Shown here in pieces: positions 53,922 through 61,499 of a DNA stretch of 64,000 nucleotides. A program made the translations under genes and the position numbers. How positions within the stretch are numbered: the stretch's first letter is position 1; every line of letters begins with the position of its first letter. Location of the stretch: positions 1-64,000 of the forward strand of contig CAZQTW010000028.1 in NCBI GenBank assembly GCA_964596165.1, read 5' to 3'. The notes beneath the pieces are model-generated. The model had not been told where the DNA came from, did not search any database, and saw only the letters and a program-made list of their open reading frames with translations. The stretch comes from CAYUQT01 sp964596165 (GTDB lineage: Bacteria > Planctomycetota > Phycisphaerae > UBA1845 > JAFGLZ01).

Positions 53922-54818
53922 TCAATCCGTTCCGTCGAAGTCTGTTTCCTTCAGGCCCACGTTCAGTTGCACGTCTGTGAACGTGTAACGTCCGAGCAGC
54001 TCCTGCTTGGCGTCGTCGGCATAACTGGCACACATGACCGGCAGGAGGGTCTGCTTCTCGAGATGATAGACCAAGACCTTGTCGGGGTACCGTCCGTTCT
54101 CGCCCGTATAGGGCAACCGACGCTCGAAGACGTAGGTCGCCTTGCCGTCGACTTCGCCGTCGCCCAGGTGCGCAAGCTTGAGTTCGCCGCTCTGCTCGGC
54201 GATCAACGCGTACTTCACGATCATATCCAGAACGTTGGCGAATCCGAACTGGTCGATGGTCCGACGAGAAGCGGCCTTTGCATCAGGGCCGTGGATTGGC
54301 ATGAGTATCTTGTTGACAAAAACGCGGGCAATCGCGCCTTCGGGTTCGCATTTGGCGGCGGGCATGCCGCCCGTGGTCCATTTACCGGCTACGTACCACA
54401 CCCGGCGCGCCTTGTCGGGGTTCTCCACCCAATGCATGTAGACACTGAATGGCTGATGCCGGAACTTCACGTTGGCGCTCTGGACCGGAGTCATGCGGCC
54501 GTACAAGTTCTCTTGCTTGGTGAACCGGCACGTGTAGTCGACCACTGCATCGCGGTAACGCCTTTGGGCCTCCCTCAGGAGGTCCAGCGGGGCTTCGTGG
54601 GCCATCTTGTCGATGGGATCGTCGTATACCGTCTGTGGCTGAATCGCGGAATCGGTAGGTTCGGCGACTGCAACCGTTGCACCAAGTCCCGGTGCCTTGT
54701 TCGAGCCACTTAATCCGGTCAGCAGACTCCGTCCTTGGATACAGAATGCCGCCGCCAATCCCAACCCCACCACCAGCCGGATCCGTCCACCAGACAGCCT
54801 CGGACGAATGCTCGTCAT
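53922..54818 (-). CDS. DUF1571-type exported protein
   Basis: 298 residues. A hydrophobic N-terminal segment (RLVVGLGLAAAFCIQ) may be a signal or anchor. The DUF1571 core is clear: DYTCRFTKQENLYGRMTPVQ, VKFRHQPFSVYMHWVENPDK, and later YTFTDVQLNVGLKETDF. The family is abundant in planctomycetes and has a LolA/outer-membrane-carrier-like beta fold, so it may bind a lipid or glycolipid in the periplasm; this is an inference. Upstream is the recJ neighbour, in the same direction, with 58 bases between its stop and the recJ start region (53783-53921 gap is 138 bases). Confidence 0.75.
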   Translation of the reverse strand: MTSIRPRLSGGRIRLVVGLGLAAAFCIQGRSLLTGLSGSNKAPGLGATVAVAEPTDSAIQPQTVYDDPIDKMAHEAPLDLLREAQRRYRDAVVDYTCRFTKQENLYGRMTPVQSANVKFRHQPFSVYMHWVENPDKARRVWYVAGKWTTGGMPAAKCEPEGAIARVFVNKILMPIHGPDAKAASRRTIDQFGFANVLDMIVKYALIAEQSGELKLAHLGDGEVDGKATYVFERRLPYTGENGRYPDKVLVYHLEKQTLLPVMCASYADDAKQELLGRYTFTDVQLNVGLKETDFDGTD

Positions 54819-55408
54819 GTATGGCCTTCCTTTGTACTAGCGCGATTGAGCGGCGGTCACCGGGCTGGACGTCCACTGTTTTTCGCGTGTTCCGCCGAGA
54901 GGATACACAAATACCCTCCACGGGGGCTACAGCAGTCGTCCCAGTGCGATGCGGTCTACATTCGTTCAGGTAGAACCTTTGGGACCGATCGTTTCTCGCT
55001 CTCACTTCTGAACACCCGGCGTACGCACCTGCTGGTGTTATCGGTCGGGTACAGTCGAGAGCTCCAAGGAAACCTTTGGCAGTGCGCCACTGCCTGACAG
55101 ATCAGTCCCACGCCGCGCCTCAAACCTGATCCGACCCCTACGCCACTAGTGGCCCGTAAGGGCTCGAATCACCTAGAAAGCAGTGCTTAGGATAGTGAGA
55201 TGCTCAGCGGGCTACAAGTCCCTAGTTAGAAAAATCTTGCCACTGCTGGCTGACCCCCGTCGCAGCACCTCTGGACTATTGTACCCGTTGAGCAAAACGA
55301 AGTGGCAGCGCTACGCCGCTGCATGATGTTAAGTCTTTTGCTGGAAGAGGTTAAACTCTGATTGGATGCTTCTCGGATTAGTTCAGAAGTCACCTATCAA
55401 GTAATCAT
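54819..55408. other. A+T-richer gap without a supported gene
   Basis: About 590 bases. From roughly 55180 on the A+T content rises well above the rest of the window. Two adjoining palindromes stand at 55143-55163: CCACTAGTGG, and GCCC-GTAA-GGGC, which would fold into a hairpin with a GTAA tetraloop. I see neither a tRNA nor a known RNA family. It could hold a small RNA gene, or be an insertion scar. Confidence 0.4.
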
Positions 55409-55438
55409 AAAAAAGCTTATTTGAATACCTTTGTAAGC
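55409..55438 (-). terminator. Candidate intrinsic terminator of the LPP20-like gene
   Basis: On the minus strand a five-base stem (GCTTA/TAAGC) is followed directly by six Ts (plus-strand A run 55409-55414), eight bases past the stop codon. The stem is short but the T run and position fit. Confidence 0.45.
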
Positions 55439-55445
55439 GTCATTA

Positions 55446-56120
55446 TCATCTTGACTCATTCACGTCATGCGGGGCTGGGCTCGACGTGGTTTCTGATAGG
55501 CCCAGACGCCGGGTCGTTCTCTCTTCGAGATCCGCCAGTGCCCGGTCTATCACGGCAATGTCGGCCTGACACGCCCGCAGTTGGGCGTCGACCTGTGACC
55601 TGATCGACTCAACGGGTTCGTTTAGCCGTTGTTGAAGCCGGGCCTCATGGCGCCGGCATCGTTCCCGCGATGCCAGCATAGCCGATCGAAACTGAAGATA
55701 GTCCGTCAACACGACGCTCACGGGGTCTGTCGGCTGTTGCGCCTCGTCTGGGGGCATCGTTACTTCGACGACCGCCCGCCACCGACCGTCAGGCAGTTCT
55801 TGCGATTCCACAATGCGGAAGCCCGCGATTCGCCCACCGACGGCGATTTGTCCATCCCGGATTGAGCTCGGAGGGGGTGCCCCGAGGGTGTCGGACAAGG
55901 CATCGCGGATTGCTCGAACCTCGGCCGCGCGCTTGGCCATCAGACGTCTTTGACCGGGCGAGAGATCCGTGCAGGAGGGTGGGTATCCCTCGGCTACGGC
56001 GGTGGTGGTGAGCCCTTCCGCCGCTTCGGTCTTACCGCCAGTGCCCGATCCCACCATCATCCACGTCCCAATAACCAGTGCCGTGGGCACCAGAGTCTTG
56101 TTGATCAGCACGGATTTCAC
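55446..56120 (-). CDS. LPP20-like exported protein with coiled-coil C-terminus
   Basis: 224 residues. A signal peptide (LVPTALVIGTWMMVGSG) precedes a domain with SPGQRRLMAKRAAEVRAIRD, IRDGQIAVGGRIAGFRIVES and DGRWRAVVEVTM, the LPP20/FlgT-N-like pattern of small periplasmic proteins. The C-terminal third is a charged helix with RRHEARLQQRLNEPVESIRS, likely coiled coil. There is no lipobox cysteine, so it is probably soluble or held by its signal. Some relatives help flagellar assembly; fliM is 15 kb away and no direct link is visible. Confidence 0.6.
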   Translation of the reverse strand: MKSVLINKTLVPTALVIGTWMMVGSGTGGKTEAAEGLTTTAVAEGYPPSCTDLSPGQRRLMAKRAAEVRAIRDALSDTLGAPPPSSIRDGQIAVGGRIAGFRIVESQELPDGRWRAVVEVTMPPDEAQQPTDPVSVVLTDYLQFRSAMLASRERCRRHEARLQQRLNEPVESIRSQVDAQLRACQADIAVIDRALADLEERTTRRLGLSETTSSPAPHDVNESR

Positions 56121-56194
56121 GTCACACCTCGATTCCCGGACTCGGCGAGCCCCATCCGGGCTTCACCCGCTTAGACACGCGAGGAGGATGAACG

Positions 56195-57376
56195 TTAGTC
56201 GGTTTCCGGCTTGTGGATAGGGAGTCTGATCTCCACTTGGCAGCCCTGGCCCGGGCTGCTCTTGAGGGAGATCGTCCCCCCCATGTCCCGCACCAGTCCG
56301 TGGACGACTGCCAAGCCGAGCCCCGTCCCCCCGCCGCTTCCGACGGGGCGGGGGCCCTTGGTGGTGAAGAAGGGCTCGAAGACATGCCGCTGTGTGTTCT
56401 CGTCGATGCCGCAGCCGGTGTCCGTCATCTCGACAGCAACTTCGTCGCCCTCGGTCCAGAGGGCGATGGCGAGTTGTCCGCCGTTGGGCATCGCCTCGAT
56501 GGCGTTATCCGCGAGGTTGCGAAGGACGGTCAAGAGCCGATGCCGCGGCACCTCACGGATGGGAGCCGAGTTCAGGTCCAAAGCCAGATCGATCTTGCGA
56601 TCTCTCAGCCCGGGTTCGAGCTGATCGACGAAAGACAGGACGGTTTCGGTCAGGTCCCCGAGTTCATCCGGCCGTCGATCGCCCTCGGCGAAGGCCAGCA
56701 GGTCGCGCGTCAAGTTGCCGGCTCGGTTGACCGCCTCAGCGGTGATGCGCAAGGCTCGTCGAGCAACGGCCGGCTCATCACTTTGAATCGCGAAGTCCAC
56801 CTGAGTGGCCACGCCGCCGAGGATATTGTTGAAATGATGGGCGACGCCGCCGGCGAGGGAGCCGAGCGAGGCCATCTTTTCCGATTCCTGGAGCTTCTTT
56901 TCCAGGTCGACCCGACGCGTGATGTCCCGAATGCAGGCGGATGCCCCGATGCATCGTCCGTCATTTGAGAGGATAGGCGACACGGTCACGCCCAGATGAC
57001 GCGGCGCGGATTGTTGCAGGGTATGGACGATTTCGAACTCGCTGACCACGTGGTCCCTGATCGCCCGATTGAACATCTGCTCGGCGAGATCGCGGCGATT
57101 GGGCGGCATGACGTTGACCAGCGGTTGGTTGAGCATCCGTTCGGCCGGTGTGCCGAACATCGCCGCCGCCGCGTCGTTCCAGACGCGAATGCGCCTGTCC
57201 ACATCGGTGGCGATGATGGCGATTCCCGCGCTTCGACACAGTTGTTCGAAGAATTCGCCGGTGATCGTCTCATCCGCGTGTTGAACGTCCGACAACTCAA
57301 GGCTCCTGACGGATCCCGGGCACGCTCCTCGGAGGGTCGCACCTACGGATGGGGAGTTCGGCCCGACCCTATCCAC
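56195..57376 (-). CDS. PAS-domain sensor histidine kinase
   Basis: 393 residues. A PAS domain (about 40-160) includes AGIAIIATDVDRRIRVWNDA and ASACIRDITRRVDLEKK. The H-box is SLGSLAGGVAHHFNNILGG, with phospho-acceptor histidine in AHHFNNIL. N-box is LADNAIEAMPNGGQL, followed by DTGCGIDENTQRHVFEPFFTT and GTGLGLAVVHGL. The protein has no membrane helix and is probably cytoplasmic, sensing by PAS. No response regulator lies nearby. Its first codons overlap the end of the neighbouring secreted-protein gene by 34 bases; the start may lie further in. Confidence 0.88.
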   Translation of the reverse strand: MDRVGPNSPSVGATLRGACPGSVRSLELSDVQHADETITGEFFEQLCRSAGIAIIATDVDRRIRVWNDAAAAMFGTPAERMLNQPLVNVMPPNRRDLAEQMFNRAIRDHVVSEFEIVHTLQQSAPRHLGVTVSPILSNDGRCIGASACIRDITRRVDLEKKLQESEKMASLGSLAGGVAHHFNNILGGVATQVDFAIQSDEPAVARRALRITAEAVNRAGNLTRDLLAFAEGDRRPDELGDLTETVLSFVDQLEPGLRDRKIDLALDLNSAPIREVPRHRLLTVLRNLADNAIEAMPNGGQLAIALWTEGDEVAVEMTDTGCGIDENTQRHVFEPFFTTKGPRPVGSGGGTGLGLAVVHGLVRDMGGTISLKSSPGQGCQVEIRLPIHKPETD

Positions 57377-58314
57377 TGTACGCGTGGCGCCAGAAAGTAT
57401 ATCGACTCATACTGTTTGCCATCCACCTTGCGAGTCAGCAGCGCCCTCCCGACGACCGAAGCCAGCTTGACCTCGTCGCCCGGGCCGATCACCAGGAATC
57501 CGCCCGACCGGAGGCGGGCCGTGACGGCGAGTTCCTGGAGTATCCTCCCATGATACACGGGAACCCGGGTAATGCGATTGCCCTGTCGCGCCCATTCCAG
57601 CCGTCGTTCGTGCTGGCGGATTTCGGGCACCACCGTGAGGACGACCGTGTTGGGATCGTCGACGTCCACTTCGTGATGGACCTGCAGGACATTTCTGCTG
57701 CCGGGGAACGACTCGCCTTTCATCGTTCCGTCGTCTCGGAAGAAGAAGACGGTCTGGTCGTCGGACGTTCCGCTGACCTCCAGGCAGAAGACGCCCGCTC
57801 TTAACGGCACGGATTCGTGATACACGAGATGGTCGGGAATCGCATCGAGGATGACCTTGATGGGTTCCCATGCCTCCGGTCGTCCGATACCTGCTCGGAG
57901 CCCATTTCGACGCAAGGTGATCGCGTGCTGCGCGCCGATCACTTGTTCGTCCAGCCTCGACCAAATCCTCGATGATTCACTGATCGATCCGATCGGGACC
58001 TCAACCCGCAGCAGGTCCAGTCCGACGGTCAGCCGTGTCATTCTGGGGTCGCCGTGGCCCAGGGATTCCGGCGCCGAGTCGAGCAAATTCGCCGGTTCAG
58101 CCGCGGGTTGCGATGTCTGAGCGACAAAGGCGTCGGCCGGGGAAGGCAACGGATCGCTTGTGGCATCGGGCAGGCGGTCGTGGAGGCGGTCGTCCGCGAC
58201 TCCCCAGTCCCCGAAGTAACCGCCTTCGGCGCAACCGGTCGGAGAGCAGAAGACGGCGACCGAGGCCAGTACGATCGCCGAGAGGGCATGCCATGTGAGG
58301 TGCCGGCGGGCCAT
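57343..58314 (-). CDS. Unknown secreted protein
   Basis: 323 residues. A hydrophobic signal (ALSAIVLASVAVFCSPTGC) leads into an acidic, proline-rich stretch and then a folded domain with TVGLDLLRVEVPIGSISESS, RRNGLRAGIGRPEAWEPIKV, and QTVFFFRDDGTMKGE. The final 80 residues (SGGFLVIGPGDEVKLASVVG) are beta-rich. Not a family I can name; length and signal are typical of planctomycete secreted proteins. Upstream of, and overlapping, the histidine kinase gene, so the two may be co-transcribed and the protein may be the periplasmic partner of the signal chain (inference). Confidence 0.6.
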   Translation of the reverse strand: MARRHLTWHALSAIVLASVAVFCSPTGCAEGGYFGDWGVADDRLHDRLPDATSDPLPSPADAFVAQTSQPAAEPANLLDSAPESLGHGDPRMTRLTVGLDLLRVEVPIGSISESSRIWSRLDEQVIGAQHAITLRRNGLRAGIGRPEAWEPIKVILDAIPDHLVYHESVPLRAGVFCLEVSGTSDDQTVFFFRDDGTMKGESFPGSRNVLQVHHEVDVDDPNTVVLTVVPEIRQHERRLEWARQGNRITRVPVYHGRILQELAVTARLRSGGFLVIGPGDEVKLASVVGRALLTRKVDGKQYESIYFLAPRVQWIGSGRTPHP

Positions 58315-58436
58315 ATCCGGTCTAACCCATCCCTGGTCTGGTGTTCGCGTCCAATAGAGGCAGGCTACGCTCAGCCTCGCCGGGTGTCAACCGTTCGGCA
58401 CGCGGTGTTGCACTTCAAGCCCGGTGTTCCTGCACG

Positions 58437-59600
58437 CTACGTGGGCGACAAGGCGTCGAGTTCGATTTCAAAGAGCAGATCGTCCCGGCAGATGTCTTCG
58501 TGCACGGGCACCACGGGCAAGCGGAGGCCCTTCGTGCGACAGTATCGCTGGACTTCGGTCCAAGCGGGAGGTGACTTTACATAAGCGACGGCACGCGACA
58601 CGTCGGACCAGCCCATCCCCCTGGATTCGAGGATGGCGTGAACCACGTCCATCGTTCGCGCGATCTGGGCATTCACATCGCCGACATGAATGGTATTGCC
58701 GGCCGGATCGATGCTCGCGGTCCCGGAGACCAGCAGTCTTCGGTAATCCGGTGTCTCGATCTCCACCGCGCGGCTGAACGAGCTTCCGTACTCGAGTGCC
58801 GGACATTGCAGCGGCGAGGGCACGGGGAAGACACGCACCCGGTTCGTCTTGGGCCGGAGCGCGAGCAGGCCGCCGGTCAGCGCGCCGCCCGTCGGATTCG
58901 GACCGGCCACGCCCGTGCTTGCCGGCACCATGCCGTCATAGACACCTCGTTGGGTGAAGAACTCGTTGCGCGCCTTGTTGAATTCCGCATACCACTCCAG
59001 GATACGGTGGTTGAAGAACCAGGTCCGAACGACCTCGGCGAATTCCATCTTCGCCGCGCGCAAGCCGGCCTCCATCTGGTCGAAGACGTCAAGCGTCTGA
59101 TCGAATCGTGACCGAGTGTTGTCCCTCGGCATCAACCCGCCGAGGCGGCAGTATTGCGCGTCATCATCCTCAATGAGGGTTCCGAGGATTCGCCCTTCGA
59201 CCCGCACCGGTTCCGTGCGGGCGCCCGTGATAGCCCATGCCATCGTAGAGCCGGGGCTATCCTCGGCTTCGTTCTCGATCCAGGTTACGGGCCAGGTGAC
59301 CTCGCCGAGGGCGGCCTTCAATGTCGCACTTCCCCCGCCATCCTTGTCGGACAGCCCGAAGACGTCCTGGGAGACGATGCGGGCCCGCCTCTGTCGAACG
59401 GCGTCCGCCACCTTGGCGAAAAGCGCCGCGGGCGATTCACCCCGTTGGTGCACAACGGCAATGAAGTGCTCCTCACACGACGGTCTACGCATCGTCGCGA
59501 CGTGGTAGTGGGGTGAAATGCTTCGCTGCAGACCTGTCCTCTCCACCGTGATGTTTCGCTCCATATCGTCTTCCGTCCCCCAAGAAAGAGGCGAACTCAT
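58437..59600 (-). CDS. Chorismatase-like RidA/YjgF-superfamily protein
   Basis: 387 residues. The C-terminal 120 residues are a RidA-like fold (SGTASIDPAGNTIHVGDVNA, ESRGMGWSDVSRAVAYVKSP). The middle has VVRTWFFNHRILEWYAEFNK and VPASTGVAGPNPTGGALTGG, which recalls chorismatases such as FkbO and XanB2. Those split chorismate into a hydroxybenzoate or dihydroxy acid. The order of motifs fits, but I cannot confirm the substrate residues. The start overlaps the upstream stop codon as TAATG, so translation is coupled. A second ATG (59564) follows a GGAAG. Confidence 0.75.
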   Translation of the reverse strand: MSSPLSWGTEDDMERNITVERTGLQRSISPHYHVATMRRPSCEEHFIAVVHQRGESPAALFAKVADAVRQRRARIVSQDVFGLSDKDGGGSATLKAALGEVTWPVTWIENEAEDSPGSTMAWAITGARTEPVRVEGRILGTLIEDDDAQYCRLGGLMPRDNTRSRFDQTLDVFDQMEAGLRAAKMEFAEVVRTWFFNHRILEWYAEFNKARNEFFTQRGVYDGMVPASTGVAGPNPTGGALTGGLLALRPKTNRVRVFPVPSPLQCPALEYGSSFSRAVEIETPDYRRLLVSGTASIDPAGNTIHVGDVNAQIARTMDVVHAILESRGMGWSDVSRAVAYVKSPPAWTEVQRYCRTKGLRLPVVPVHEDICRDDLLFEIELDALSPT

Positions 59601-61438
59601 TAACGGGAGAGAACATACTCCGCCAGATCGTTGATCTGTTCCGGCGTCAAGTTGGACGTTTTCCCGTGCCGGTCCCCCGCGTTGAACTTCGTCAGGACGT
59701 CCGCAATGGTCACGGCCCGACCGTCATAGAGGTACGGACCGGTTCGCCACACCTCGACCAGCGTCGGGTTGTCGAATTTGCGGCCCTTCTCCATGTCCTT
59801 GCCCGTGCCCACGTCATACGGCTTCATATCGGTGTACAACGGACCAGGATGGCAATTAATGCAGCCGGCCGTCTTGAAAAGCTCCTCTCCTCGCTTGGCC
59901 GCCGGACGGAGTTGACCGTTGACCAGATACGGGCTCGGTACCGGTTCGAGCTGCTTGAGGAACTCGTCGATGGCCACCGCGTCTTCCTCGGGACGCACGG
60001 CAAACTGGATGTTCTTGATCCCCGAACGCACCGCAACCTCGGCCGTGTCCCGAATGCCCGTCATCATCACGGGCGGCGTCTTGTGCGAGAGGAGCATGCT
60101 CTTGGTGTTCTTCGGGTTGCCGATGCCGTCGTTGAGCAGGTCCCAATTGAATCCATCGACCCGTGCGTCGGGATGGCAGCTTGCACAGCTCTGCCAGTGC
60201 TGGAAGCACAGGGCGGCGTCGTTGAAGAACATCTCGCCCTTGCGGACGACCGTCAGCGGCTTGCGGGGGCCCAGCGCCAACGACTGGGCATTCGGCCTGA
60301 CCGCCGGATTGATGTCGACGACACCCAGCGTGTCCGTGAAGTACTCCGCCGCGTAGGCTTTCGTTCCAAGCACCACCAGTCCGCGCGGGCCGTTTCCCGC
60401 GAGTTTCAGCCGGCGACGAATGTCCACCAAGAACGCCAGGTCATTCGGTACGTCGGCCGACGTCCGCGACGCGCCGGGCACCTCTTCACCCTTGGCGAGT
60501 CTCGCCAGTTTGTCGTGCATCGCCGCTCGGTCAACGATGCTGATCTCATGGGTTCCCGCATGGGTGACGCAAATGGTCTTGCCGTCCGCCGTGCAGGTGA
60601 TGCCCCACGGATTGGCCCCGCCGTGGTCCACGTCGTCCAGCAGCACGGTATTGACCAGCGTCTTACCGGCCACATCGATGATGCTCATCGCGTTGGTGTT
60701 CATCCAGCCGCGTTCGAGCTGCGTCGTCGGCAGTTGATAGCGGGACAGGAGGTGCGTGGCGTAAGCGTGCTTGCCGTCGGGAGCGACACAAATCCCACGG
60801 ACGCCACTGCTCCCGTTCGGCAGGGCTATTGTGGTCGCGGTCTTGCTGGCGATGTCAACGACCGATACGGCCGCCGCTACCACGTCCGCATCACCGGGTC
60901 CGAGAGGCAGCAGATTGGCGACGAACAGTTGCTTTCCGTCCGGGGTGATTGCGGCGGCGACCGGCTCGCGAACGACGGAAATGGTGGCTACCACCTTTTT
61001 GGCCGCCAGATCGATTGCCGCAACGTTGTTGTTGAACCGGTTGCAGACATAGAGGGTCTTGCCGTCCGGGCTGACCACCGGCGCTGTCGGGGTGTGACCC
61101 ACCGCCAAGATCTCCCCGACGATCCTTCCGTCGGCGGCATTCACGATATGAACGCGCCCCGCCGGTTCGGCGCCGGTGACATAGAGGCAGGCCCCGTCGG
61201 GGGCGAGAGCAATACCGCCCGGCCGATCCGGCAGCGCGGTCGTCCGGGTCACCTTGGCTCCGGCCACGTCGAATGTCGCCACCGCCTTGGCCGTGTATTC
61301 GGTGACATACAGCGTCTTGCCGTCCTTGTCCGCGACCACGTTCTCGGGCGACAGAAACACCTCATCAGCTGATGTTGTACTCGCGAGCAGTGCCAGCAGA
61401 CCCGCGCCCATCCACAGTCGTGCAGTGATCAATGCCAT
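59600..61438 (-). CDS. YVTN-propeller dihaem cytochrome-c-type protein
   Basis: 612 residues. A signal peptide (GAGLLALLASTTSADE) leads into a seven-bladed YVTN beta-propeller (about 25-370), with repeats such as VSPDGKTLYVCNRFNNNVAA and ITPDGKQLFVANL. The second part has two haem c sites, CASCH and CINCH (about 430 and 540), and the layout of MauG/cytochrome-c-peroxidase-like domains. It would act in the periplasm in electron transfer or oxidation. Its upstream neighbour is a cytochrome/FGE fusion and its downstream neighbour a RidA-type protein, with gaps of 61 bases and an overlap, so one operon is likely. Confidence 0.85.
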   Translation of the reverse strand: MALITARLWMGAGLLALLASTTSADEVFLSPENVVADKDGKTLYVTEYTAKAVATFDVAGAKVTRTTALPDRPGGIALAPDGACLYVTGAEPAGRVHIVNAADGRIVGEILAVGHTPTAPVVSPDGKTLYVCNRFNNNVAAIDLAAKKVVATISVVREPVAAAITPDGKQLFVANLLPLGPGDADVVAAAVSVVDIASKTATTIALPNGSSGVRGICVAPDGKHAYATHLLSRYQLPTTQLERGWMNTNAMSIIDVAGKTLVNTVLLDDVDHGGANPWGITCTADGKTICVTHAGTHEISIVDRAAMHDKLARLAKGEEVPGASRTSADVPNDLAFLVDIRRRLKLAGNGPRGLVVLGTKAYAAEYFTDTLGVVDINPAVRPNAQSLALGPRKPLTVVRKGEMFFNDAALCFQHWQSCASCHPDARVDGFNWDLLNDGIGNPKNTKSMLLSHKTPPVMMTGIRDTAEVAVRSGIKNIQFAVRPEEDAVAIDEFLKQLEPVPSPYLVNGQLRPAAKRGEELFKTAGCINCHPGPLYTDMKPYDVGTGKDMEKGRKFDNPTLVEVWRTGPYLYDGRAVTIADVLTKFNAGDRHGKTSNLTPEQINDLAEYVLSR

Positions 61439-61499
61439 GCTCCGATTCGCGGCGGCGGATCGGTCCCGCCTGCCTTTTGCCTCGTCTGTCGCGGGTAGC

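Noticed and set aside
53967..54713. 248-codon plus-strand frame opposite the DUF1571 gene
   Set aside because: No motif; the minus strand has the full DUF1571 pattern and a signal segment.
55151..55170. Possible tRNA T-arm (CTCGAATC)
   Set aside because: No matching acceptor, D or anticodon arms could be folded around it.
59666..61372. 568-codon plus-strand frame opposite the propeller gene
   Set aside because: Arginine/histidine-rich shadow of the propeller gene with its two haem motifs.
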